From positions 882,130 through 946,129 of the forward strand of contig NZ_LN831279.1 in NCBI RefSeq assembly GCF_900069005.2: a DNA stretch of 64,000 bases, in the 5' to 3' direction. Shown here piece by piece: positions 43,784 through 53,675 of this stretch. The number at the start of each line of letters is the position of its first letter. The stretch's first letter is position 1. Made by a program: the position numbers and the translations under genes. This stretch comes from Paenibacillus sp. GM2. Lineage in GTDB: Bacteria; Bacillota; Bacilli; Paenibacillales; Paenibacillaceae. A model generated the notes under the pieces. That model saw only the letters and a program-made list of their open reading frames with translations. It was not told where the DNA came from and did not search any database.

Positions 43784-45388
43784 TCACAATCTTCTGCGCT
43801 GCTCCCTTGGAGAATGGCCGGAATAGTTGCGAAATAGCTTGATGAAATAGCTTGTATGCTCATACCCAAGCTGCTCTGCTATTTCCTGAACAGTGAGATC
43901 GGATTGATCCAGCAGCTCTTGCGCACGTTCCATTTTCACTCTGGTTACAAAAGAGATGAAGTTTTCCCCAGTTTCAACCTTAAACATTCGGCTAAAATGG
44001 CTGGAATTCATATTGATCCGCTGCGCCATTTCCTCCATGCTTATTTTTTCGCCCGGATTCATAATCACATAACGTTTAGCCTCAGCAATCTCCTTGCGAA
44101 GTGTGACATCCTTAATGCTCCCAAGAGACGTAATTTTTTGCTCCAAATACTGCGTAAGCCACCGTTCCAAATGATCCAGCGTTTCTATGGCATAAATGAT
44201 ACGGTGAAATTGCTCGACGTTGAAATTAGTAACAAAGCTTTGCATCACGGTATATTTAAGCTCGATTTCTGTAACCAGCTTTAATACCAGGCCTTGCACA
44301 GCCTCCACAGGATACTTCAAATGATTGATGTGAACGATCCAGTGGTGGACCGTTGTTGCAGCCAGTTGTTTGTCTTTGCCGACGATACAATTTCGAATGC
44401 TTTGTAATATGTTGGCATAGTGAACGAAAATATCATCTTTCGTCGTTTTTATAACTTGCCATTTGATGAGACAATTCTCTCCGGCATAAAAACGAAAGGA
44501 GCCTAAGTCCAAAAATCTCTGCGCTTCGGTCTTCAACTCAGTCAAGCTTTTGCAAACCCCTCCCAGATAGAAGGAAATGCCGGTTTTTAGATACTGGATC
44601 ATTTTAATTTGGACTTGCTTAAGCAGCAATTGGATCTCTTCATACAGATTGCGAGAAATCGTCTTTGGAAAAGGAAACATAATCAGCGAAGAGCGTTCAT
44701 CGAAAGAGAGGAGAACGCAACCGTCGATAGTAATCAGTTCATCAAGCCCATTAAGCAGCACAAACCGCATATTATGCTTTCCGCCGAAACGCTCCTCTAA
44801 TTCATGCGGATGCTCAAGAATCGCCATAACCGGCAAGTAGGGTATTTTTTGCTCAAAATGAATACCGATCGACTCCGCTTTTTCCTCCCACTCGGTCAGA
44901 TTCCAGATAGGCTGCTCAATTAACGAACCTAGGAAAGTAGCACGGATGGCTGAGCCGTTGGACTTTACGACCTCCTGCAGCTGTTGATGTTCGCGTTGCG
45001 ATGCGCGTTCGGCATCCAGCTTCCCGCGGAGTTTTTTTAATATCTCTGTAATTTGCTCAACTCGCAAGCTTTCCTTCAGTACATAATCACTGACCTCCAG
45101 TTGTACGGCACGCTGAGCATATTGGAAATCTTCATGGCAAGATAGGATAATCGTTTTTAGTCGGGAGTTCGCTGCACAGGCGAGTTGAATGACTTCCAGA
45201 CCGTTCATGATAGGCATACCAATATCGGTAATTAATATGTCGGGCCGATGCGCAACGCAGGCTTCCAACGCTTCCTCACCATCAGCGCAAGTTGCAACCA
45301 GCTCAAGTCCAAGGCTTTGCCAAGGGATATTGGCCGAAAGATAGTTAAGCATGGGCATATGATCATCGGAAATAATTACTTTATACAT
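43784..45388 (-). CDS. YesN-type response regulator with AraC DNA-binding domain
   Basis: A 534-residue regulator. The N-terminal receiver has the acidic pair in IISDDHMP, phosphoacceptor D55 in LITDIGMP, and Lys in VLKES. A long middle region of unknown fold follows, then a C-terminal AraC domain (MEEMAQRINMNSSHFSRMFK and TVQEIAEQLGYEHTSYFIKL). It is co-transcribed with the YesM-type kinase, whose 3' end it overlaps by 8 bp. Such pairs activate adjacent carbohydrate transporter operons, here the divergent operon starting at 47390. Confidence 0.93.
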   Translation of the reverse strand: MYKVIISDDHMPMLNYLSANIPWQSLGLELVATCADGEEALEACVAHRPDILITDIGMPIMNGLEVIQLACAANSRLKTIILSCHEDFQYAQRAVQLEVSDYVLKESLRVEQITEILKKLRGKLDAERASQREHQQLQEVVKSNGSAIRATFLGSLIEQPIWNLTEWEEKAESIGIHFEQKIPYLPVMAILEHPHELEERFGGKHNMRFVLLNGLDELITIDGCVLLSFDERSSLIMFPFPKTISRNLYEEIQLLLKQVQIKMIQYLKTGISFYLGGVCKSLTELKTEAQRFLDLGSFRFYAGENCLIKWQVIKTTKDDIFVHYANILQSIRNCIVGKDKQLAATTVHHWIVHINHLKYPVEAVQGLVLKLVTEIELKYTVMQSFVTNFNVEQFHRIIYAIETLDHLERWLTQYLEQKITSLGSIKDVTLRKEIAEAKRYVIMNPGEKISMEEMAQRINMNSSHFSRMFKVETGENFISFVTRVKMERAQELLDQSDLTVQEIAEQLGYEHTSYFIKLFRNYSGHSPREQRRRL

Positions 45389-47210
45389 GGTAGTCCTCCT
45401 TCCCGGTCTGGAGCGGCAGCATTAATGTGACGCAGGTTCCTTGCTGATCCTGACTGCGAATAGTCATATCAAACTGTTCGCCAAAAATCAGCTTCAATCG
45501 ATCATAAACATTAGACAAGCCGATGCCAGTGGATTGCTGTTGATCGTCTGCAAGAGAGACGTTAATAATTTCCCAGGTTTGCAGTTCAAGGCGCTGTTGC
45601 AAGGCCTCTAAATCCGCCGCTTTCATACCTCGGCCATGATCTTCGATTTCTATTTTCAGCATGACCTTGTTTTTTTCATTGAAACTCATACTTTCCTTAT
45701 GTCTTATTGGCTCGATTTGCTCAACGCGAATAACGATAATCCCGCCCTTGCTGCCAAACGCATGTTTATAGGCATTTTCGATAATAGGCTGAAAAATAAA
45801 GCGGGGTATCATTTCAAGCCATAGCTCCTCTTTTACATTCATCTTAACTTCGATCGGGTGCCTCATTGTGAAATTCATTAACTCAACATAATCTTTTATC
45901 GTTTCCAGCTCGGCATAGAGCGTTATAAACTCATCCTTTTTGGAAATCGTGGCCCGCAACAATGAGGATAGTGAACCAATCAGTTCGGCGTTCTCCTCAT
46001 CCTGCTTGATCAGCAGCTGCATGCGAATAGAGCTCAGCACATTGAACAAAAAATGCGGATGGATCTGCGCCTGCAGAAGCGATAGCTCTGCGCGCCGTTT
46101 CAGCTCTTGCTCGATCTGCACCTGATCCAAAGTGCGCTGAATTTGATCCAGCATCTTGTCAAAGGAGCGACCGAGACTGCCAACCTCATCACTGCCGCGG
46201 ATATTGGAACGAATAGTGAGATTGCCGCCTTCTACCTTCTTCGCCACTTGGCCGAGTACTTTTACGGGCTTGGTAAAGCGCTGCAGCAAATAGGTGAGTG
46301 CGATCAGAAAGCTGACCGCCAACAAGATTTGAACCAAAATGCCGCTTCGGGAAATGCCGTTCAGCTTTTCAGTTAATTGTTCATAGCGGGCAACACTCAC
46401 CAGGCGCCAGTCGGAAAATTTAACAGGCATCGAGATGTAGAGCTGGTTCTCTCCGTTAGCATGAATGATACTTGGCGATTCCAACTCTTTTGTATCCAAG
46501 ATAGAATCGAAGTTTTGCCCAATCAGCTCGTCTTTACGATTTGATAGAATGCGATTTTGACCGTCAAGCAAATAAATATCCTCTTTAAAATCAGCAAACA
46601 GTTCGCGAATCGTATTTTCGGTGCGGCTGACGATGAGGTAGGCATATGGCGAACGTGACACATCCTCCATTATCGCGCGTGCCGTGATGATGACATATTG
46701 CTGATCAGCAGATTTCGGAGGCAAATAGTTCTGCTCTGCTCCAAGAAACAAGGTTTCGAACGGAGAGAGCTTGGACATCCCGGAGAACCATTGTTTTTCA
46801 AAAAACAGCTTAGGCTGAAAATCGTAAAATGAATAATCGGAATAAGCCCTTCCATCCTCTAGCAGCAGAGTAATCTTCAAGTCGCTTTTTTCTCCGGCAA
46901 TTTGCTCCAATCGGGTCGTCAGTCGTTTCGCTGCAGTTGGATCATCTTTGGCTAGATCAAGCAAGGTTTTAATTTCCGCATCAAATTGAATGAAGTTCGA
47001 TACGGAGATCATTTCTTCCAAAATCGCTCTGATTTGAGACTGAATGATAGCAAGCGATTGGGTTGCGCTTTCTTGAGAATGCTCACGAATAATCCATTTA
47101 GAGTAAACATTGGTGATGTTTAACATAAGAATCGTCGGAAGCATTAAACACAAAATGGAAGTCATAATCAGTTTTTTGCGAAGCGACATTTTACGTAAGA
47201 AATTATGCAA
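45381..47210 (-). CDS. YesM-type sensor histidine kinase
   Basis: A 609-residue membrane kinase. Helices near 12-34 and 295-317 enclose an extracellular dCache-like sensor domain. HAMP, then the LytS-type His kinase domain (QIHPHFLFNVLSSIR, H384 by count) and an ATPase domain (PIIENAYKHAFG, DHGRGM, STGIGLSNVYDRL) follow. Partner of the YesN-type regulator that follows it. The gene faces away from the sugar transporter operon across a 180-bp divergent promoter region. Confidence 0.93.
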   Translation of the reverse strand: MHNFLRKMSLRKKLIMTSILCLMLPTILMLNITNVYSKWIIREHSQESATQSLAIIQSQIRAILEEMISVSNFIQFDAEIKTLLDLAKDDPTAAKRLTTRLEQIAGEKSDLKITLLLEDGRAYSDYSFYDFQPKLFFEKQWFSGMSKLSPFETLFLGAEQNYLPPKSADQQYVIITARAIMEDVSRSPYAYLIVSRTENTIRELFADFKEDIYLLDGQNRILSNRKDELIGQNFDSILDTKELESPSIIHANGENQLYISMPVKFSDWRLVSVARYEQLTEKLNGISRSGILVQILLAVSFLIALTYLLQRFTKPVKVLGQVAKKVEGGNLTIRSNIRGSDEVGSLGRSFDKMLDQIQRTLDQVQIEQELKRRAELSLLQAQIHPHFLFNVLSSIRMQLLIKQDEENAELIGSLSSLLRATISKKDEFITLYAELETIKDYVELMNFTMRHPIEVKMNVKEELWLEMIPRFIFQPIIENAYKHAFGSKGGIIVIRVEQIEPIRHKESMSFNEKNKVMLKIEIEDHGRGMKAADLEALQQRLELQTWEIINVSLADDQQQSTGIGLSNVYDRLKLIFGEQFDMTIRSQDQQGTCVTLMLPLQTGKEDYHV

Positions 47211-47341
47211 CCGCTTTCATGCCTCCTTTATTTATGATTATATATGAGCGCGAAGAATTTTGTCGAATATGATTTTGGAAATTTCGCAAGTTAGCATATT
47301 TTTTTCAGAATAGAAAAAATCGTTCCATGTAATGAACAAAC

Positions 47342-47378
47342 CTCGCTCCTATAATGAGCTTATAGTGAAGTAAGCGAG
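47342..47378. promoter_or_regulatory. nested dyad over the ABC operon -10
   Basis: Outer arms CTCGCT / AGCGAG and inner arms CTATAA / TTATAG surround TATAAT (47350-47355), the likely -10 of the transporter operon. It could be a regulator operator or a leader hairpin; the YesN-type regulator is the obvious candidate. Confidence 0.45.
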
Positions 47379-47389
47379 AGGTGATAGAG

Positions 47390-48280
47390 ATGAAACAGCA
47401 CAAGCAGTCTTTCTATAATAGTATCGCTGGATACCTGTTCGTTTTGCCGATGTTGCTGACGACCATGCTGTTGACGATCATACCGATTTTCCTGTCGGGC
47501 ATAATTAGTTTTACGGATTGGAATTTCATCACAGGGCTGGGGAATATTCATTTTATTGGTTTTGGCAATTATGAGGAGTTATTCAAGGATGCGCATTTTT
47601 GGCGGGCGATGACCAATAATCTGACAATGATATTAACGGTTCCATTCAGTATGATCATTGCGCTTGTGTTGGCCGTCTTGATTGATCGCGTAACGTATTT
47701 CAAATCGTTCTTTAAGGTAATCTACTTCATGCCGTTTATCTCCAGCTTTGTAGCCGTTTCATTATTGTGGAGAGTGTTATATCATCCGACAAGCGGACCG
47801 ATTAACGGTTTTCTAAGATCTATTGGAATTGCCAATCCGCCGTTATGGCTCGCAGATCCCCATTATGCATTAATCGCTGTAATGATCATTATGGTTTGGA
47901 CAGGCCTTGGATTCAATATGATCTTATTTATTGCGGGCTTACAAGGGATTCCCAAGGATTTATATGAGGCTGCCGATATGGATGGGGCTTCGAAATTCAG
48001 ACAGTTTATGAACATTACGATTCCGATGCTGTCGCCAACGATCTTTTTCTTGCTGATTACAGGAATCATCGGCTCCTTCAAAGTGTTTGATCTGGTCATG
48101 GTGTTGACCGAAGGGGGACCGGCAGGTTCTACTTCAGTAATCGTGCATTATTTGTATGAGGTTGCCTTTGTTAATTTACGCTCGGGTTACGCATCGGCAA
48201 TCGGCATTTTATTATTGTTCTCTCTGCTGATCGTTACGGTGGTTCAATGGTTAGGACAGAAAAAATGGGTCAACTATTAA
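47390..48280 (+). CDS. sugar ABC transporter permease 1 (MalF/UgpA-like)
   Basis: A 296-residue permease with six helices and the EAA-loop DLYEAADMDGASKFRQFMNITIPML. AGAGGTGA is well placed before ATG 47390; the GTG at 47381 lies inside that site. It works with the next permease and the binding protein at 49199. No ATPase gene is present, so a shared MsmX-type ATPase elsewhere is expected. Confidence 0.93.
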   Translation: MKQHKQSFYNSIAGYLFVLPMLLTTMLLTIIPIFLSGIISFTDWNFITGLGNIHFIGFGNYEELFKDAHFWRAMTNNLTMILTVPFSMIIALVLAVLIDRVTYFKSFFKVIYFMPFISSFVAVSLLWRVLYHPTSGPINGFLRSIGIANPPLWLADPHYALIAVMIIMVWTGLGFNMILFIAGLQGIPKDLYEAADMDGASKFRQFMNITIPMLSPTIFFLLITGIIGSFKVFDLVMVLTEGGPAGSTSVIVHYLYEVAFVNLRSGYASAIGILLLFSLLIVTVVQWLGQKKWVNY

Positions 48281-48293
48281 GGAGTGATCAAGC

Positions 48294-49124
48294 ATGCAAA
48301 CGATTCGTGTTAACCGTGTATTGGTCACGGTGCTGATGGCCGTCGCAGGTATCTTCTTTATTATGCCGTTTCTGTGGATGCTCTCCGCCTCCTTCAAGCC
48401 AGAGCTTGATGTTATGACTTACCCGATTCAGTGGATTCCGGAAACCTGGCGAGCCATTGAAAATTATAGAGAAGTGATGTTTGGTACGGTACCCTTCGGA
48501 CTTTATTATTGGAACAGCATTAAGGTGACATTAGCTACGACCGCCTTTTCGCTGACCATATCGTCCATGGCTGCTTATGGTTTTTCGAAAATTGCCTTTA
48601 AAGGGCGCGACTTCTTGTTCCTAGTCGTGCTGGCGACATTTATGATCCCCTCGCAAGCGGTGCTGGTTCCGCAGTTTATTATTTACCGCTGGTTTGGACT
48701 GTTTGACAGTCATACCGGACTTATGCTGCTTGGGGCTTCGGGCGTGCTTGGAACGTTTATGCTGCGCCAGTTCTTTATGGGCATTCACAATGAAATTATC
48801 GAGTCGGCGAGAATAGACGGAGCGAATCATTGGTCGATTTTCTGTAAAATAGCGCTGCCGCTCGTGACGCCAGGACTGGCAACGTATATGATATTGCGTT
48901 TCATTTGGACATGGAATGATTATCAAGGCCCGTTAGTCTTCCTGCGCTCAGAGAACCTCTATACGATTCAGCTTGGGATCAGGAAGTTTTCGGATATGCA
49001 TGGCGAGTTTTACTCACTTATGATGGCAGGTACGGTCGTAGCGATATTCCCCTTGCTGCTGATCTTTATTTTTGGGCAAAAATATGTCATTGCAGGTGTT
49101 GCTTCAGGCAGTGTGAAAGGTTAA
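48294..49124 (+). CDS. sugar ABC transporter permease 2 (MalG/UgpE-like)
   Basis: A 276-residue permease with six helices and the EAA-loop EIIESARIDGANHWSIFCKIALPL. AAGGAGTGA precedes the ATG. Second half of the heterodimeric channel, 13 bp after the first permease gene. Confidence 0.94.
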   Translation: MQTIRVNRVLVTVLMAVAGIFFIMPFLWMLSASFKPELDVMTYPIQWIPETWRAIENYREVMFGTVPFGLYYWNSIKVTLATTAFSLTISSMAAYGFSKIAFKGRDFLFLVVLATFMIPSQAVLVPQFIIYRWFGLFDSHTGLMLLGASGVLGTFMLRQFFMGIHNEIIESARIDGANHWSIFCKIALPLVTPGLATYMILRFIWTWNDYQGPLVFLRSENLYTIQLGIRKFSDMHGEFYSLMMAGTVVAIFPLLLIFIFGQKYVIAGVASGSVKG

Positions 49125-49198
49125 TCCCCGTTCGAGATCCGCAGCAGCGGTTTCGATATAGCATTCCGTTTCTTCACAAAAAAAGGGAGGTTATTACT

Positions 49199-50536
49199 AT
49201 GAAACATTTTTGGACAAAATCGATGGCAGGGTTGTTAGCATCGACTTTGTTGCTTTCTGCTTGCTCCATCTCAGGGGGAAACAAGGCGAATGACAAGCAG
49301 GAAGGAACGAATAAAGACGAGGTTGTCACCTTGAAGTTTAATACTTGGAACAGCCTCGATGCAGGGTTTGACGTTATGATCAAAGAATTTGAGAGCACTC
49401 ATCCCAATATTAAAATCGATTTCGTCTCGCCGGGCGACAATAACTCGCTGGAGGCTATGAAAAGAGTGGATTTAGCCGCGGCTTCTAATGAAGATATGGA
49501 TGTTATCATGGTGCCCGGAACGAATCAGCTCGTACCTAGAATTGCGCTTGATATGTTCGAGCCGTTGGATGACTACCTGGCCAAAGAAGGCGTCGCTTAT
49601 GAGGACGAATATAAAGTTGATTTGAAAGTCAACAACAAGTATTACGGGCTCCCAGGAACAATGACGACGAATTTGGTTATTATTAATGAGGATCATCTGA
49701 AAGAAGCGGGCCTTGAAGTTCCTAAGGATTGGACTTGGGACGAGTACCTGGAATATGCAAAAGCGATGACAAAAACGGAAAACGGTAAAACGAGATACGG
49801 GAACTATTTTCACACTTGGGCGAACTATGCGTCGCTGGCTTTAAACGGCCAGATGGAAAATACAGGACTTGTTATGGATGATCATAAAACAGCTAACATT
49901 CTAAATCCGGCAATGAAAAAGTCGCTCGAGCTGCGCTTGCAATCTGAAAAGGATAAATCATCAACTCCTTATGCAGAAGTGATTAGCCAAAAGCTGAACT
50001 ATCGTCCGCAATATTTGAATCAAGATGCAAGCATGCTTATTACGGGATCTTATATATTAGTGGACGTTGGCGGTACGGAAACCGTGCCCGCTAACTTTAA
50101 GACCGTGTTCGCTCCTTATCCAAAAATGAATAAAGAAGATCCGATGGTTGGACCGTTAAGCGCAGATATTTTGACGATATACGGAAGATCGAAGCATAAA
50201 GAAGAAGCCTACACCTTCGTCCGCTGGTTTACAACAGAGTGGTTAACGATGCAGGGGCAGTATTTGCCATCCTGGAAAGGGGCAGACCTTGAGAAGGTAG
50301 TGGATAAAATCATTTCCAATACCCAAACCCCGGAGCATGTGGATAAAGAATCCCTTCTTTATGTGCTGAACAATTCCATTACACCCAAAATAAATGTGCC
50401 AGTCTCTTATCAGCCGGAAGTTGAGAAAATCTTCATTGAAGAGTTCGACCGCATGATGCTGGCTAATCAGGATTTGGTTACAACGATGAAAAATATGAAT
50501 GAGAAAATACAAAAACTGATTGATGATAGACAATAA
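49199..50536 (+). CDS. sugar ABC transporter substrate-binding lipoprotein
   Basis: A 445-residue family-1 extracellular solute-binding protein. Lipobox LLLSAC (Cys near 21). The mature domain opens VTLKFNTWNSLDAGFDVMIK and EFESTHPNIKIDFV, the usual first lobe of oligosaccharide binders. GGGAGG precedes the ATG. Gene order permease-permease-binding protein differs from the commoner binding-protein-first order. Confidence 0.93.
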   Translation: MKHFWTKSMAGLLASTLLLSACSISGGNKANDKQEGTNKDEVVTLKFNTWNSLDAGFDVMIKEFESTHPNIKIDFVSPGDNNSLEAMKRVDLAAASNEDMDVIMVPGTNQLVPRIALDMFEPLDDYLAKEGVAYEDEYKVDLKVNNKYYGLPGTMTTNLVIINEDHLKEAGLEVPKDWTWDEYLEYAKAMTKTENGKTRYGNYFHTWANYASLALNGQMENTGLVMDDHKTANILNPAMKKSLELRLQSEKDKSSTPYAEVISQKLNYRPQYLNQDASMLITGSYILVDVGGTETVPANFKTVFAPYPKMNKEDPMVGPLSADILTIYGRSKHKEEAYTFVRWFTTEWLTMQGQYLPSWKGADLEKVVDKIISNTQTPEHVDKESLLYVLNNSITPKINVPVSYQPEVEKIFIEEFDRMMLANQDLVTTMKNMNEKIQKLIDDRQ

Positions 50537-50566
50537 TGATTGCTTTGCAGTGGGAGGTCATGGATC

Positions 50567-52825
50567 GTGACAAAAATTCATTCCGATCGCTTGAACGGAT
50601 CAATCGATGTCGGCGAATCGTTCAGAACGCTGGAGAGCCAGTATTTTCAAGGACATGAAGTCACTTCGTTTGCTCCTCACGAGCAGCGGGGCACGCTGAA
50701 ATGGGTGCGTGCCAGCCGCAAGCCAAGAATGGCGTTTAATAAGATCGATTACTTTTTCGAGCCGACGGCGATGTGGGAGTTTCCCCCTGACTATGAGCAA
50801 TCGCCGGAAATGCCCTTTCAGCTTTCCTTTGTGGCGCAGGATACCGTGCGAATTCAAATTCAGACACGCCTGAGAACGGCCGCTGCCGTTCCGTCGGTTA
50901 TGCTTGATGGAGAGGTTGGCGTAGATAAGTCTTGGCGTGGAGAAAAAATGGAGAAGGGGTATCGCTGGAATAATGAATGCGGCTCCGTTGAACTGGAGCT
51001 TGCACCATTCCGTTTGATCTTTAGAGACAGTAAAGGCAGGGTGCTGACTCAAACCTATCATCACGAAGATAAGCCGTCCTTAAACAATGCGTACCCTATT
51101 CCGTTTTCCTATGTGCGTTCTATTTCCGATATGTCACATCGCATGGCGGCCTCCTTTTCCTTGTCTCCTGGAGAGAAAATATATGGCACAGGCGAGTCCT
51201 TCACGGCATTGAATAAACGCGGGCAGCGTATGCGCTTGTTTACCCGCGACCCGTTGAGCGTGCAGTCGCCTGATATGTATAAGCCGATTCCGTTTTTGAT
51301 GAGCAATAAAGGCTATGGCATGTTTATTCACTCCAGTGCTCCGATGACGTTTGATATCGGTCAGGATTACGATGCCGCCAATACTCTGTATGTGGATGAT
51401 GACAGCATCGATTTGTTTTTCTTTTTTGGAGAGCCTAAGCAAATTTTGCTATCCTATACAGCGATAACGGGCCGAAGCCCGCTGCCTCCGTTATGGTCTT
51501 TTGGGCTTTGGATGAGTCGGATTACGTATAATTCTGAAGCCCAGGCTAGAGAAGTGGCCGCCAAGCTTAGAGAGTATGATATTCCCTGTGACGTCATTCA
51601 TTTGGATACCGGCTGGTTTGAGCAGGATTGGCGTTGCGACTATCAGTTTTCATCCAGCCGCTTCGATGACCCGCAGCAGATGATTCACGATTTACGCAAG
51701 GACGGTTTTCGGATCAGCTTATGGCAAATTCCTTATTTTACGCCGCATAATCCGTTTTTTGAGGAGCTGATCGAGAAGGGCCTGGTCATTACAGATCATG
51801 AAGGCAATTTGCCGACAGGTGATGCTATTCTGGACTTTAGCAATCCGGAGGCGGTTTCATGGTATCAAGAGAAAATTGAAGGTTTGCTGAATATGGGCGT
51901 TGCTGCGATCAAAGCAGACTTTGGCGAAAGCGCGCCGATCTATGGGCGTTATCATTCCGGCAGAAGCGGCCGACTGGAGCATAATCTTTATCCGCTTCGC
52001 TATAACAAGACGGTTGCAGAAGTAACGCAAAAAGTAACGGGCGATACAATTATTTTTGCCCGCAGCGCCTGGGCGGGAAGCCAGCGTTATCCGCTGCATT
52101 GGGGGGGCGATGCCGAGAACACGGATTCTGCGATGCATGCCAGCTTGCGTGCCGGCTTATCGATGGGGCTTAGCGGCTTCACCTATTGGAGCCATGATAT
52201 GGGCGGATTCGTGAAGAAGAGCCCTGAGTCCTTATACCGCCGCTGGCTTCCATTCGGCATGCTCTCCTCACACAGCCGCGCGCACGGAGCTCCGCCCAAG
52301 GAGCCGTGGGCTTACAGTGAGCAGTTCTTAAAGGATTTCCGAGCTGCGGTACAAATGAAATATAGATTGATGCCTTATATTTATACGCAGTCTTATTTGT
52401 CCTCCGAAGCAGGCTTGCCGATGATGAGGGCGATGTTTATAGAATATCCGCAGGACCCGGCATGTTGGTTAATTGATGATCAGTATTTGTTTGGCTCCGA
52501 TCTGCTTGTAGCACCTATGTTGGAGGAGGCCGCTGAGCGCCATGTTTATTTGCCGAAGGGCAAGTGGATCGACTACCAAACAGGTGAAGTCTATGAAGGC
52601 GGTAGCTGGGCAACCATTGCAGCAGGTGATATCCCAATTATCGTATTGGTGCGCAGAGGTGCAATTATTCCGCAGGTAGAGCCTGCTGCTTCTCTTGATT
52701 TTGTGAATTGGGAGGAAGTAGAGGCGGTGGCCTATAGCGCTGACGGGGCAGCTTGTTCTGGCTTTTTTTATCATCCGATTACAAGGCAGCTGGTAGAGTT
52801 AGAGGAACGAAAGGTCAACCCTTAA
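50567..52825 (+). CDS. GH31 alpha-glycosidase (alpha-xylosidase/alpha-glucosidase type)
   Basis: A 752-residue cytoplasmic retaining alpha-glycosidase. The nucleophile Asp is in KADFGES (D451) and the acid/base Asp in WGGDAENT (D515), the same spacing as in YicI-type alpha-xylosidases. GxxMSRITYN and CDVIHLDTGWFE are also family motifs. Start GTG 50567, with GGGAGG at 50552; the ATG at 50560 is out of frame. It closes the transporter operon, so the imported sugar is likely an alpha-xylosyl or alpha-glucosyl oligosaccharide. Confidence 0.93.
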   Translation: MTKIHSDRLNGSIDVGESFRTLESQYFQGHEVTSFAPHEQRGTLKWVRASRKPRMAFNKIDYFFEPTAMWEFPPDYEQSPEMPFQLSFVAQDTVRIQIQTRLRTAAAVPSVMLDGEVGVDKSWRGEKMEKGYRWNNECGSVELELAPFRLIFRDSKGRVLTQTYHHEDKPSLNNAYPIPFSYVRSISDMSHRMAASFSLSPGEKIYGTGESFTALNKRGQRMRLFTRDPLSVQSPDMYKPIPFLMSNKGYGMFIHSSAPMTFDIGQDYDAANTLYVDDDSIDLFFFFGEPKQILLSYTAITGRSPLPPLWSFGLWMSRITYNSEAQAREVAAKLREYDIPCDVIHLDTGWFEQDWRCDYQFSSSRFDDPQQMIHDLRKDGFRISLWQIPYFTPHNPFFEELIEKGLVITDHEGNLPTGDAILDFSNPEAVSWYQEKIEGLLNMGVAAIKADFGESAPIYGRYHSGRSGRLEHNLYPLRYNKTVAEVTQKVTGDTIIFARSAWAGSQRYPLHWGGDAENTDSAMHASLRAGLSMGLSGFTYWSHDMGGFVKKSPESLYRRWLPFGMLSSHSRAHGAPPKEPWAYSEQFLKDFRAAVQMKYRLMPYIYTQSYLSSEAGLPMMRAMFIEYPQDPACWLIDDQYLFGSDLLVAPMLEEAAERHVYLPKGKWIDYQTGEVYEGGSWATIAAGDIPIIVLVRRGAIIPQVEPAASLDFVNWEEVEAVAYSADGAACSGFFYHPITRQLVELEERKVNP

Positions 52826-52830
52826 GGCAC

Positions 52831-52876
52831 AAACCAAGCGACTTCGGACCTATTTGTCCGGGGTCGCTTGGTTTGA
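52831..52876 (+). terminator. terminator of the GH31 operon
   Basis: 12-bp stem AAACCAAGCGAC / GTCGCTTGGTTT with an internal CGGAC/GTCCG stem. Confidence 0.9.
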
Positions 52877-52920
52877 TCTCCATAGAATCTTCAACGTAAT
52901 GGATCGGCGTTTTATAGGGA

Positions 52921-52974
52921 TTCATATGAAATTCACTAAAAATTCATATGCATTTCATATAGCGAGTGTATAGT
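52921..52974 (+). promoter_or_regulatory. four phased heptamer boxes and promoter of the OmpR/kinase pair
   Basis: Heptamers at an exact 11-bp period: TTCATAT (52921), TTCACTA (52932), TTCATAT (52943), TTCATAT (52954). After 8 nt follows the -10 TATAGT (52969-52974). Typical of a promoter activated by tandem OmpR-family dimers; here probably autoregulation. Confidence 0.7.
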
Positions 52975-53003
52975 AGAATAAAAACTCGATGAGGCGATAC
53001 ATA

Positions 53004-53675
53004 ATGTCTGTCAAAATCCTGGTAATCGAAGATGATTTATATATACAAGAGCTCATCAAAGAATTTCTTAAGGCACAAGACTATCACGTCGAAGTAGCTA
53101 CCGATGGAATGGAAGGGTACCAAAAATTTCAGCAAGGCGTTTTCGATCTGGTTCTGCTGGATATTATGCTGCCCAATATGGACGGTTATTCCGTATGCAG
53201 AATGATACGGAGCCATCATTCAACACCAGTGATCTTTCTGACGGCTTTAAGCGATGAAAATGATCAACTGAAGGCATTTGAACTGGAAGCGGACGATTTC
53301 ATATCGAAGCCTTTTTCATTTAACGTGCTTGTCAAAAGGGTCGAAGCGGTATTGCGCCGCTCTTTGCCGGAGACCAAACCCAATGAGCTTCAATTTGACC
53401 GTCTTCGCATGGATTGTGAAAGCTACAAAGCATATATCGATCAAACGGTGATCGAGCTAACGGTCAAGGAGTTTGAGATCCTGCAGTTTTTTGTGGAAAA
53501 TTCGGGTCGTACCATAACCAGGGAAATGCTGCTTGATAAGCTTTGGGGTTACAATTTCTATGGAGACACTCGTATTGTGGATGCACATATTAAAAATATT
53601 CGGAAAAAGCTTGGTTTGCCCTATATTAGAACATTAAAAGGTATCGGTTACATCATGGACGGTGTTACAACATGA
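53004..53675 (+). CDS. OmpR family response regulator
   Basis: A 223-residue regulator. The receiver has acidic residues in VIEDD, D53 in LLDIMLP and Lys in SKPF. The winged helix has LTVKEFEILQFFVENSGRTI and IVDAHIKNIRKKLG. ATG 53004 is 9 bases after GAGG; an ATG at 52989 has no site. Its stop overlaps the kinase start by four bases. Likely binds the heptamer boxes before itself and before 55284. Confidence 0.94.
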   Translation: MSVKILVIEDDLYIQELIKEFLKAQDYHVEVATDGMEGYQKFQQGVFDLVLLDIMLPNMDGYSVCRMIRSHHSTPVIFLTALSDENDQLKAFELEADDFISKPFSFNVLVKRVEAVLRRSLPETKPNELQFDRLRMDCESYKAYIDQTVIELTVKEFEILQFFVENSGRTITREMLLDKLWGYNFYGDTRIVDAHIKNIRKKLGLPYIRTLKGIGYIMDGVTT

